In this document: positions 9,678-20,316 of the stretch, piece by piece | How positions within the stretch are numbered: the stretch's first letter is position 1 | How the letters are laid out: every line of letters starts with the position of its first letter | Notes under the pieces: generated by a model | The model's database searches: none | Told to the model about the DNA's origin: nothing | The model's input: only the letters and a program-made list of their open reading frames with translations | Position numbers and translations under genes: made by a program | Assembly (NCBI GenBank): GCA_038380435.1 | Contig: JAWZYU010000019.1 | Location: 17,447,801-17,511,800 of the forward strand | Origin: Ryuthela nishihirai | Lineage: Eukaryota; Arthropoda; Arachnida; Araneae; Heptathelidae | Direction: 5' to 3' | Length of the DNA stretch: 64,000 bases

Positions 9678-11499
9678 TTATCTATTTTTTATTATTTTTA
9701 GGTGAGAAGATTCAATTAGTTTTAATTTTGTGTTAGAGATGTTGTTTATTAATTCTATGCCATATAGGCTCTTTGGTAGGATTATAGTTTTGTATATTAG
9801 AAGTAAATTATTGATGGAGCAGCCCCTTTTTGAGCCTCCCAGGTATATTAGGAAATTGAATAATTTCTGTAATTTTTCCTTTTCATGTTTTATATAGTTG
9901 TCCCATGATAATTTGTTGTCTATGTGTAGCCCTAAAAATTTTATTTCTTTTGTAATGTCAATCTGTGTTTTATTTAATGATATCTTAAAATCGTATGGTA
10001 ATTTATATTTCTTATGAAAGTATATTAATTTTGTTTTTCTGTTGATATTTTTAGGTTCCATTGTTTGCAGTAGTGTGAGAGTTTTTTTGAGTGTGTTTTG
10101 CATTCTGTCTTGAATTATTGTAGGGTCCTGATGTATTGTCCAGAATATCAAGTCATCTGCATATGTCCCAAAAGTGATGTCCTGTGTGAAAATTGAGTTT
10201 ATGTCATTCAGATATATGTTGAATAAGAGGGGTGATAGCATGTCTCCTTGTATTAATCCATTTGTGAGTGGATATGATTTGGATAGTATGTTCCCTGTTT
10301 TTACTTTAAAGTATTTATTAGTTATGAGTTGGTATATGAAGTGGTATAAGTGTCCATTAATTTCTAGTTTTCTTAACTTAGATATGAGTCCATGATGAGA
10401 GACCGAGTCAAAGGCTTTTTCCAGGTCAACCAGGTATTGTTTGTGTGTTAGTGCATGTTCAATGCCAGTTATTAGGTTTAATAAAATGTCTTTTGTGCTT
10501 CTACCAGATCTGAAGCCATAGCAGTTTTTTATCAAGAATCCTAAATTTTTCTATGTGCCAGTTGAACCTGCTGCATATTATTCTTTCAAATAGTTTCAAC
10601 ATGTTGGAACTTAACCAAATTGGTCGATAAGACTTAAGTTCTTCTGCTATTTTTGTTTCTTTTTTGATGAATATCATATAATTGTTGAACCAGTCTTCTG
10701 GGTATGTGTGGGAGGTCCACAATTTGTTTAATAATTCTAGTAGTTGTATTTGCCAGTTTTTTTGTGATGTTTTTTAAAAGTTTGTTTGTAATGCCATCAG
10801 GACATGGTATCGAATCTTTTTTAGTTTATTTATGGCAGCTTTTAATTCAAAATGAGTGAAGGGCATGTTTAGGTGCATATTGTTTTTAGTGTGGTATAAT
10901 TTATGTATGATGTTAGTTAGAGTTTTTGTATTTCATGTCAATGTTCTTATTTGCATTTAAGGATGTGTTAATATAATGTTGTGCAAAATCTTCTGATGTT
11001 TCCTGTATGGGTTTGTTGTATTTTAGGGCATAGGTCTGAATTGGATTGGATGGGGTTGTTTCATTGTATAATTTTTTGTATATTTTCCATAGGTTTGAAG
11101 TTATCGATTGAGGTGTTAATTTGTCTGTGAATAGTCTCCAGTTCAGTTTTTGCATAAATTTTATCTTTTTTTCTATTGCTTTAGCTAGTCTTTTGAAGAT
11201 TTGACAGTTTTGAAAAATTTTTTTTGTATGCATGTTTTTTTCCGCTTTTCTTCTAATGGCTATTTGTTTATTAATAAAAATTGTTTGCATGTTGTTTTCG
11301 GGAATTTTTTTGTGATTGTCTCTGTGTTGTTGTTTATTTCATCTTTTAAGGTATCTATTATTTCTGTGTAGTCTGTGTAGTTTTTAGATGTATCTATCTT
11401 ATCTATGTCATGTTTGAATTTCTGCCAGTTAGTTATTTTTATCTGTGGTTTTGGAATTTTTTTTATTTTTGATCGCTGTGTAAATAGGGGAATGGTCAC
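9678..11499 (-). pseudogene. LINE reverse transcriptase with N-terminal linker
   Basis: Frames at 11499-11260 and 11290-10913 are the Lys/Asn-rich linker between endonuclease and RT (TTPSNPIQTYALKY). RT follows at 10722-10501 (TYPEDWFNNYMI, KSYRPIWLSSNMLKLFERI) and 10535-9678. Key blocks in the latter are CYGFRSGRSTKDIL, VDLEKAFDSV, GLIQGDMLSPLLFNIYLNDI and the catalytic TYADDLIFW, then FLGLHIDNKLSW. Frameshifts lie near 10520 and 10800. The YADD box and QGD-LSPLLF are typical of I/Jockey-type RTs. Confidence 0.85.
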
Positions 11500-12197
11500 T
11501 TCCTAGTTTGTCTGTTGAAATTGTTCAATTGAGATTTTTTTATCATTTTTTGGGAGCATATGGTGAGATCTATTACTACTGGGTTAGCATTAAAGTGGTT
11601 TGTACAGGTTGGGGTTTTGTTATTTATAACAAAACCACAACCTGTACAAACCACTTTAATGTTTTTAAACCACCTTATAATTTAACCAACCTTATAATTT
11701 ATTGTAAGGTTGCTATTTTCTATGAATTTTATTAGGTGTTTGCTTTTATAGTCAGTTTTATGAGAAAACCATGTTTTGCTGTGGGTGTTTAGGTCTCCAC
11801 AGATAATAATTTCTCCTGTTAGGTTATTTAAAATTTTTGAGTATTCATCATATGTAACTGTTATTCCAGAATTGTAATATGTTAATTATGTTTGTGATAT
11901 TATTGTTTATTTTTGTTTGTATTATTACTATTTCCAGTTTTCCTTTTATGATATCTATTCTAATTCTTCTTTGTGGTAGGCTTTTGTATAGGTATGTGGC
12001 TATGCCTCTTGTGCTATCATTGTTTTTCGTTGGTATGTTATGAAGTTGCTTAAATTGAGAGTTTTATTTGTTATAGTTTCTTGCAGGCAAAGGATCTGTA
12101 TGTTTTTGGTTTTTATTAAGTGTTTTTTTTTTAATATGTGTAGTTTGTTTTGCAGTCCGCTACAGTTCCATTGGAAAATCGTTTTGCTGTGCTCCAT
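11460..12197 (-). pseudogene. LINE APE-type endonuclease (broken)
   Basis: The frame starting at 12197 opens with IFQWNCSGLQNKL and reaches ILCLQET, the N-terminal metal-binding block of APE-like LINE endonucleases. The middle is frameshifted. It is further disrupted by a 74-base local palindrome at 11588-11661 that is not expected in coding DNA. The C-terminal SDH block is readable at about 11475-11500 (GSDHSPI). The domain lies directly upstream of the RT linker on the same strand. Confidence 0.75.
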
Positions 12198-12376
12198 TAC
12201 TCGTTATTTAATATAGTAGTTAGTAGGTCCTTGATAAGGTTCAATTCCGGACCATTTGGTAAAAGGTGCTCTAGGAGTTTGATCAGTAGGACTATAATTT
12301 GGTTTTTAGCTCCATATTTAGGGTAACCTTTGATGTCCTCATTAGTGGTCTGGGGACAATCAAGTGTGGGTGTAAT

Positions 12377-13849
12377 CTACATTAGCATGTTTTTTTTTGA
12401 GCCTTTGAATCCTGTGATGTGTTTTTTTACAGTTCCAGCATAGTTCTCACCGTTTGTAGAGGTCGATCCGTGTGTATGTCTCGTCTTCTGTTCTGCCGAG
12501 GTGGAAGGACTCTGTAGGTCGTTCTCTGCAAGGTCCGTGGTGGGAAGAGTCGTGCAGTTCACTCTCAGGTCCTCATGAACCTTCGTTTCAATCCTGTTTA
12601 TGGAATTCGAAGCTCGCATTTCCCATGATCCTGTTGCTGGTTATTATTATTAAAGACTATCCTAGCTCTAGTGTAGGCCTGTTGCCATTTAGTCCTTCCT
12701 CAATTTGTAAAGCTCTGGCTCCGCACGCTATTATATGAGCGTTGCATCCGGCCCAAGTGGCTGGATGCAGGCCATAGCAGTTTGGACATCTAAAATGTTT
12801 GGCGGTGCACTCGCTATGGTGATGTTGGCCTCCGCACCTCTTGCATGTTAGCTTTCCAGAGCAGGTTGACATGGCGTGGCCAAAATTTTAGCATTTGAAG
12901 CATAGGTTGGGAGGGAGGTAATATTATTTTACCCTGTGCCTGCAGAAGCCTAAATATACGTCACAAGGTAGGTGCTCTCCCTCGAATTCTAATATGACCT
13001 TATGAATTGGTGAGCACTTAGTTTCCTTGTCGTTGCTTTACTTGATGTCATAGTGTTTCATTCTTCTGATACTAATGATATTTTGGTGTTCGAGTAATTC
13101 ATATATTTCCTCATCGGAGAGTTCCGTAGGCACTCCTATTATAGAGCCTAGAACGGATTTGGTGAAAGAGGGGATATCCACCGTAACCGGGACATCTAAT
13201 ATCTCCTTTAGTGATTTTATCTTTTCATATTGTGCCGAATTGTTCGGGTATATTAGTAAGCGGCCCTGTGAGATAAATTTCCCGTTTACATGTACTCCCA
13301 GTAGCTGGAAGAAGAAACTCGTCACCTTTTTTTATGTCTAAATCTGATATGCCGTTATCAATTCCTGTTATCATCATTACCATGTCATGTGAGGAACCTC
13401 CACTAGAGGATTGGTTGATATACTACTTCTGAGCTCGTTAATTTCGTACTTTTAATGTTATATTTTTTATGTTTATTTACTCTGAGGTTTTCTGTATTTT
13501 TATAATTAATTCCTTTAGATTTTTCGGAATTAATATCATCTATATTAGTTTCACTCGTTGTTTGGAAAATATCAGTAATTACCTGGGGTTCAGTCGTTTT
13601 CTTGGAAGTTTGTTCCATGTTGGAGAGGGTTAAGGAAAAGTTCATTAAATTGTTCTCCTTAATGGATTTGGTGGAAGATGGCTCTTTATCCGAGGATACT
13701 TCCAGGTCATCTTCTAGAGAGGTCGTTTCAATTTTTTTTTCACTCAGAGTGATAGGCGTTTTGTAGTTGAAGTCCATTGGTCTCTGTATTTTTTCCTTTT
13801 GTTTTTACAGCCGTTGGGGATCCCTTTTTTTTCTATTTCCGTTGGTCAT
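12377..13849 (-). pseudogene. LINE ORF1 (gag-like protein with CCHC zinc knuckles)
   Basis: The first start codon in the leader is at 13849 (MTNGNRKKRDPQRL then a stop); the same frame resumes at the ATG at 13777 (MDFNYKTPIT), a hydrophilic Ser/Lys/Glu-rich N-terminus. A frame at 13325-13038 carries an RNA-binding-like segment (GRLLIYPNNS, IGVPTELSDEEIY). The frame at 12872-12657 holds clustered knuckles: CKRCGGQHHHSEC and CPNCYGLHPATWAGC, after a degraded CFKC-NFGHA at about 12890. This order is standard for I/Jockey ORF1. At least three frame breaks separate the pieces. Confidence 0.8.
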
Positions 13850-14059
13850 GGTCCCCAGTGTATCAATAACAGCGAAATCTCAAGTCCCAATTTGTCGTGA
13901 TGAAAAATGCACAAAATTTCAAATAAGTCCTATCAGCGAAAGCGCTGATCGTTGATTACCAGTGGAGTTTCTAATCACCGCACCAGAAAGGGGGTGTTCC
14001 AGGGTGGCGGTCTTTGCTCGCGACCCTATCGATAGGAAAATCATAAACAAGGTAGGAGC

Positions 14060-14570
14060 CGGGACTTTTAAGAATCTATGGAGAGTGGGGAGAAATAGGC
14101 GTATACACCTAAAGACTAAAATTAGACTGTATAATAGTTGGTTCTTTCTAGGGTTAGTTATGGCAGTGAAACGTGGACACTTTTTAAACAAGATAACAGG
14201 AAACTAGATGCTTTTGATTCTAGATACTTACGCAGTATCTTGGGCATTAAGTGGTTCAACTTTGTAACTAATGATGAGGTTAGGCAAAAGAGTCGGCAAC
14301 CTCCTTTAAGCAGCATTTTGTGCAGAGAGAGACTCCGTTGGTTTGGCCATGTTGCCGGATAATTATAGATTGGCGAATAGGGCTATGAACAGTGTGCCTA
14401 AAGGCTTCAGAAAGAGGGGGAGACCAAGGATGCGATGGGCAGACAATGTCAAACAGGACCTTATTAGAATTGGTGTGCAGTGGCCAGATGCAGCAGATGT
14501 AGCTCAGGACAGACTTGCTTGGAGAACTAAATTGCCCAGTCTGGTTGGACCTCCGTAGCCCATGGCTGCT
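14060..14570 (+). pseudogene. RTE copy A, 3' half of the coding region
   Basis: The reading continues from 7850 with TFKNLWRVGRNRRIHLKTKI, then frameshifts to VLSRVSYGSETWTLFKQDN, LRSILGIKWFNFVTNDEV and the C-terminal block LCRERLRWFGHVAG. A last frameshift leads to RPRMRWADNVKQDL and the terminal LAWRTKLPSLVGPP with stop TAG at 14556-14558. All RTE copies in the window end with the same VGPP-stop, then GTGGCTGCTTGA and a triplet tail. The C-terminal GHV-R-D--R--RRG-P--RW segment is characteristic of the RTE group. Confidence 0.88.
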
Positions 14571-14761
<191 letters not shown>

Positions 14762-14764
14762 ACT

Positions 14765-16321
14765 ACGAAGGGGTGCATTTACATCAGGAAAACAAACTCT
14801 GTTGTTAATATAAACTCCTTCCTGTGTACATTTCCCACAACCAAAATGTCCACTGTGGTCTTTAGTAAGAGTAATAAATGCTCTGGCTGGAGCATCACGT
14901 ATAATGCCCCTCAATTCAACATGGAATAATTTATCTCGTACTTCAAGACCATTCTGAATTAGTGTTTTGATTTCTTGAATGAAAAGTTCAAGAAATACGT
15001 TTGTATCTGATAGTTTTTCTTTCCCATGGTAAATTCCTATAGGAAAAACTCCTGATTTAGTGCCAAACAGTGAACACCAAATTTGCCACAGCTGACTAGA
15101 AGAACTTTTAGATAATGGTAAACCATATATATTAACTAAAAGCTTTACTGTTTTTGCGTTAATATTTTGGGTATTTATATCATAAGCATTAAACATTTGT
15201 TTAATGCCCCTTTCAATACCAAAATGAAATGAGTCTACGCTGCAGTATAGGGTCCTCAGATTCTTCCGCATAGTTACTACATCGTGATTTGTGGGATTGT
15301 TCAGTAATATTCTTCAAGGTAAATAAATATTCTGTTTCTTAATGCATTTTTAAATTTATGTTAGACGTTTTATTACATGTTGTTTTTGGTAAAAATTACA
15401 GTTGTTTAGTTCTGGTAAGATGACTTTTATGCGCTGTTTCAAATAATTGTCTATAATTAGTTTATGTTACTTTTTTTTAAGTTCGGAACCAAGGTTAATT
15501 CCTTAGCGATAAGCGTTTTTAATTAAATCTACTTTTGATGACGATTTATTTTGTGGTTTTTTTAATTGCGGAACGAGGTTTCATTCCTCAGCGATAGGCG
15601 TTGTTAATGAACACTTGTTTCGATGGAATTATTTTAAGGTTTAGTTTCAAGTGCGGAAACGTGATTTTCGTTTCTATAGCATTGTATATATTATGATGCA
15701 TAGCCTATAAACATGTCTGAAGGTAGATGCGGGACGGATTACTTTTTCATCGCGGTGTTTCGGACAGCCTGCGGTGGGAAAAAAGTAAGATGGCGGCTGA
15801 GGACACGATACTGCAGTTCTGCCCCAAAATGACAATAATTCCCATTTCCAATCACTGTACGATCAGTCTGCTTTGGTGTATGTATCAATGATCTTGCATC
15901 CATGGGCAAATGAGCATGGCACGAATGTGTTCTAAGTACACACAAAAGTTTATTAAAGGCACCATGATGTATAGCATTATCAATAGCCCAAGCAGCGAGT
16001 TCTGTTGCAAAAATAGAATTACCTTTTTGAACGCTACAACAGTCTGTATGAAAATCATCTAGTTACATTAAATTCGCTTTCCGCAATACGATCATTGTTT
16101 TCTACTCTACAATTAGAAGTTTGTGTATTGTTATATGTGCCAAGTTGATTACGAATATATCTTCTCAGTCCTTCATTATCAGTACTATGTAAACTATTAC
16201 TATCGCATGAACTATCTGTATCATCTACTGCACTTAATATACACATTTTGCTCTTAACTAATCTTTCAATATTTTTGTTAAATTGCTGCTTCGTTATTTT
16301 TCCTACCTTACGCTTATTCAT
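14765..16321 (-). pseudogene. Transposase-domain protein gene, broken (CACTA/Tnp2-like family suspected)
   Basis: The first frame (16321-16058) begins MNKRKVGKITKQQFNKNIER and ends at a frameshift. A second reads DDFHTDCC, LAAWAIDNAIHHGAFNKLL, LPMDARSLIHTP and GNYCHFG up to 15824. A third (15226-14765) continues with ERGIKQMF, GLPLSKSSSSQLWQIWCSL, PIGIYHGKEK and DAPARAFITLTK, then CGKC. This block order is that of a large family of arthropod and cnidarian transposase-domain proteins. My assignment to the CACTA/Tnp2 lineage is from memory and uncertain. It is cut at 14765 by the RTE triplet tail, and I find no continuation beyond the RTE. Confidence 0.7.
15227..15823. mobile_element. Probable 597-bp insertion inside the transposase-domain gene
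   Basis: CCAAAATG occurs at both boundaries (15219-15226 and 15824-15831). Removing the interval plus one copy joins the flanking protein segments in frame with no residue lost. Near the ends is a mirrored motif, CTGCAGTAT-G-GTCCTCAG, from 15241 inward and from 15815 inward. An 8-base duplication suggests a hAT-type element. A spliced intron is the alternative, but no GT-AG pair fits the join. Inside, 15481-15680 is a diverged two-copy tandem repeat (AGCGATA-GCGTT core). Confidence 0.6.
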
Positions 16322-16324
16322 GTT

Positions 16325-17730
16325 GTAGTGAAAAAGCAGTGAATATTACTTACTTAATCTTGTACGGTTTACACACTTCTGGACACAGTGCGAACAGGTA
16401 CAAAATGGCGCAGTTTCCGTATCACACACGAGGATAATGTGTCCGCACTTAACAGAATAAAAAAAAAATGTTTTGGGTAAGTATTGAAAGTGAATATACG
16501 GTATTTCAATAAAAATAAATCTTATTTTTCTAGGGATGTAGAATTTTGCTTCATTCCTATTCTATTTCATATTTTACATAATTTTGAAATACATACGCGA
16601 TATTCGTAGACGTGCACGAGATATTGAATCATTAAGTGTCCAAATCATATCTCTGAAGGTCTCCTGCACGATATCTTCTTAATGTTATGCTGATTGACGT
16701 CTAATAGATATCACATATATCTTCAGGAGATTCTGCACATTTTGAGGATATCCATAAGTTATCGGTGGCTGTGTGGGAAGTACTGCTTGACACGTTACAA
16801 ATTCATCTCCTATCGTAACTACCAACATGACGGCAAGGATTAAAGTAAACCACGTGCATCTGGTAAGGAAGATTTCATTTGGCAAACTACATCTATATTG
16901 TTACAAATCAAGCTTTTACTCACATTTTTTTCTTGGAGTAGCAAACATATCAAATAAAAGTGCTGAAGGAGGAAAAAAAAAACATTCAACATACCTGAAA
17001 TTCGAGATTATCATCCGTTGCTGTTCCGAAGCAACGTGCTGAAAAGCTAGAGTTCATCTATTTACAGAGACAATTCAGTCGTACACTAACAACAACCTGT
17101 TTGCTGCATTCCCCCTGTAAACACATTTCACAACAGGGGATGTATCTGGAGCTCAGTGCCGATAGTAGCGACTCAGCTCCGTATGTAAGAAGCTTTTCAT
17201 TCTTCTCCTTAAATATTCTTTGGTGCCATGACCTCTTTGGTATCCACGAATGACTTGACAACGATTACATTTCGTTCACTAGAGCTGTTCTGCATTTTAC
17301 ATATAAATCACACATGTCGCGTATAGAATACAAAATAGCATTTCATTCTTTATAGCAGTGTATACATACCTCACAGATGCTGTAAATAAAATCAATTTAC
17401 TTATTAGATAATTACTTTTTGGTATTTTCATCGCGCTGGTTGCAACATTACCTTTTTTACATATGCTAGAAGTTCTACTTTGTTTTGAATTAATGAGGTC
17501 AATGGAAAGGAAATGTAAGACATTTTTCTTTTAATTTTTAATTTTTCGTATTTTCCAACACTGATGTTCAGGGCCAGCAGAACAGTACAAATAGGGCTGA
17601 ATTTAGAGGTGGTGAAATCAATGGAACAATACCCCACCACCGCTCACCCCCACTCCACAGAATGCCAGTAAGGATAATGGCGGCACAAAAATTATTTTAA
17701 CTTATGCACATCACACGCATTCTTGGAGAA
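16325..17730. other. Non-coding spacer with one possible secreted-protein exon
   Basis: Mostly AT-rich sequence without recognised families. On the minus strand, 16885-16685 could encode a 66-residue peptide beginning MPNEIFLTRCTWFTLILAVM, which has the look of a signal peptide (basic start, hydrophobic core, possible cleavage after TCQA). It has no convincing splice donor and no similarity I recognise, so a chance frame is just as likely. Another short frame (17261-17058) is cysteine-containing but also unsupported. Confidence 0.25.
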
Positions 17731-17850
17731 ATTTTTAAATACTTCTAAAATGAAGTGCAAAATGTTATACTGCAGTGTAAAGTCAGTCTCTTCCCCCCCC
17801 CCCCCCCCCGCCTTCCTTTATTTTTTCTAGATCAGGGCCTGAATATGTCT
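17729..17850 (+). repeat. C-homopolymer dispersed repeat (copy 2)
   Basis: AATGTTATACTGCAGTGTAA followed by AGTCAGTCTCTT, a run of 17 C and a T-rich segment with CTAGATCAGGGCCTGA. It matches the layout at 4453-4790, including CTAGATCAGAGCCCG there. No coding potential. Confidence 0.6.
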
Positions 17851-18559
17851 TCCAAGCTGTCGCTTGTGGCGGTATGTTTATTCTAAATTCAAAATAAGAG
17901 TGCCATGAATATAAAGTGTTAAGATCTTTCCAAAACGTTAACAGCTTAGTAATTTTGAAACCCTGTTACTGATGATTTAATTGGAATTTATTTCCAATGT
18001 GGAGGCAGAAAAATAAATTCAGTTACAGCCACAAAAATAGTAAGATCATTTTTAGATGATAAAAGTGATTTGATCTCTTAAGGTGACAAAAATTAAAATC
18101 ATTTTTAAGAGCAAAAGAAACAATAATAATGAAATCCACTTGATGCGGGGGAGGGGGGGGGGGGGTTAAGAATAAAATTACTTGGTGAGTGAAAAATAAA
18201 TTTTGTTGATGGAAGGGCCGCAAAATATCGTGGGCCGACACTGCTGCTGGTAAATATTCCAGTTTTCTTTCCTGCTGAAAGAATAATGTTGGAATTAGAG
18301 ATTTTGTTCTGAAGGAGAACTTTATCTTCAGTCACATTTTTGCATCTAAAGTCTTTTAAAAGACTTTTTTGGAGATTGTCATTTTTTTTTTACTTTAGCA
18401 GAAGAATAAAAATTATCTAATAATTTAATAGGGCTCTGCAAAATCCTTTAAATAATCTCCAATTTAGTTTTAATGAAATGGCATTATTTGGAATATAAAT
18501 TGCTATGCATATATACTGATTATTAAAATGCAGCAGTTTTTGGTATAAACTTTAAATTA

Positions 18560-18740
18560 CCGTTTTTCAGGCCCGGTTCTGGGAAAAAAATTGGGTAGAG
18601 GGGGGGGGGTCAAAAACTAAATCGAGCTGGAAAAAATTAAAAAGGGGGAAACAATCAAGAAACTGGATTTCCTTGGCAGTATAACATTTCCTACTCCATT
18701 TTAAATATTTCTTCATAAGTGATGAAATATGTATAAGTTT
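18560..18740 (-). repeat. C-homopolymer dispersed repeat (copy 3, inverted)
   Basis: Contains GAGGGGGGGGG, AATCGAGCTGG, GAAACTGGATTTCC and GCAGTATAACATTTCC in reverse orientation relative to copies 1 and 2. The same series occurs at 59205-59370. It lies in a non-coding stretch of 17.9-18.95 kb that otherwise shows nothing recognisable. Confidence 0.55.
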
Positions 18741-18952
18741 AATATTTTTTTTGCTCTATCATTACTAGCATTTTCAAAGAGTTCCTTCCCACTCATATCT
18801 TAGATTCGGCCTTGCTGTTGTCTCTTGTATTTTTAGAAAACTAAGAGAAACAAATGTATGCAGTTTTACCCAAAATCTCTTCATGATATGTTACATGATT
18901 AATCGTAGCATATTATGAGTAGTTCATTTAATTAAAGAAAACCTTTTTTTCC

Positions 18953-19820
18953 CTCTGCACAATATGGTGCTTAAAGGAGGTTGCAAACTCCTTTGCCCAA
19001 CTTCATCATTGGTTACAAAGTTGAACCACCTAATTCCCAAGATGCTGTGTAAGCATTTAGAATCAAAAGAATCTAGTTTCCCGTTATCTTGTTTGCAAAG
19101 TGTCCAAGATTCACTACCATAATTAACCCTAGAAAAAACCAAACTATTATTCAGTCTAATTTTAGTCTAGTTGTATACGCCTATTTCTCCACACTCTCCA
19201 TAGATCCTTAAAAGTTCCGGCAGCAATCCGTATTCGTCTGTTAATCTCATGCCGCATATCACCTGTATCTGTTACATAGCTCTCAAGATAATTAAACTGT
19301 GACCCCTGTTCAAGACTGCAACCATTCAGATTAACTGCATCATAGCCTGCGTGACCAATTTTCATCACTTTAGTTTTCTCTCTGTATATTACCAAACCTA
19401 CTCTACAGGTATCATCAGCAGCTCGAATGAAAGAGTTCATCTCATCAACATCATTTGCCAAAAGGGCTAAATCATCAGCATTATCTAAATCAGAAATTTT
19501 CATATCTCCAACCCATTTAAGGCCAAAATCTTTCCCTTGAAGCGAATTTCGCATACATTAATCAATAACCAAACTAAAGAGAAAAGGAGACAAAATGCAC
19601 CCTTGTCGAATACCAGAAGTAATGCTAAACCAATTGCTACAAGCTTTACCAACTCTCACACACGACTCAGTGTTATTATAGAGAGCTTTCATTATGTTAA
19701 CTAACTTGTCTGGTATACCATATGATATCACAATCAACCACAAATTATGACGATCAACAGAATCGAAAGCGTTTTTGAAATCAACAAAACTAACAACCAA
19801 AGGTTTCTGAAACTCTAAAC
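18953..19820 (-). pseudogene. RTE copy B, RT half downstream of the hAT insertion
   Basis: Minus-strand frames carry FVDFKNAFDSVDRHNLW, SGIRQGCILSPFLFSLVID (19833-19558), DLDNADDLALLANDVDEMN (the usual YADD is NADD here), QFNYLESYVTDTGD, and LHSILGIRWFNFVTNDEVGQ ending near 18953. The 3' end, including VGPP and the triplet tail, is missing, which is unusual for RTE copies and implies a later deletion. A stop at 19556-19558 and the NADD change mark it as dead. The upper edge is the 8-base duplication of the hAT insertion. Confidence 0.88.
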
Positions 19821-20076
19821 CAGGCGTCGGCAACCTATGACCCGCAGGTCACCAAGTGACCCATTTGATAATTTCAAGTGACCCACTTGATAATTTCAAG
19901 TGACCCACTTGAGTTCCGCAAATAAAATATAATATATAAAAATAAATTATAAAACATAAACATGAAATAAACAGTTTGAGAAAGTATAAATAATAAGATT
20001 AACATTTTGGTTTGATTACAAAGTTGCAGAAATGAACACAGGCGGAATACAGCGACATTGTCCGAACGAATCTCAT

Positions 20077-20260
20077 CTGTTATTCACGTTAAAGACGAAG
20101 TAGATGTAAACAAGAGTAGATGTGTGATTAGGGCTCCTATTGGTCGGCTGGGCTCTCTGACTGCGTGCCACCTGCAGCCGATCAATAGGAGCGCTGCCCA
20201 CCTGCTGATCACGCATCTACTCTTGTCTACGTTTACTTCGTCTTTCAGGTGAATAAACAG
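20077..20260. repeat. Large imperfect palindrome in the hAT 5' region
   Basis: The left arm starts CTGTTATTCACGTTAAAGAC, and the right arm read in reverse complement starts CTGTTTATTCACCTGAAAGA. Pairing continues through GACGAAGTA, ACAAGAGTAGATG and CTCCTATTG-TCGGCTG, with a few gaps, to a short centre. It ends 56 bases before the transposase ATG. Confidence 0.85.
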
Positions 20261-20316
20261 TAGTTCAGATGCGCGAGAACAGTTACCTAAGCGAAATAAT
20301 TATTATTTTTATTACC

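Larger units (their letters stand above)
7851..14059 (-). mobile_element. Near full-length RNase H-bearing LINE (I/Jockey group) nested in RTE copy A
   Basis: The 6209-base insertion is bounded by the duplicated CGGGACTTT at 7842-7850 and 14060-14068, and the RTE reading continues across when it is ignored. On the minus strand it has a 0.2-kb leader, a gag-like ORF1 with CCHC knuckles, an APE-type endonuclease, RT, RNase H and a 1.07-kb 3' region. The 3' end is not poly(A); it ends in ACGTAATGTG. RNase H points to the I clade or a relative rather than Jockey proper, but the clade is not settled without a tree. Every domain has frameshifts. Confidence 0.88.
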
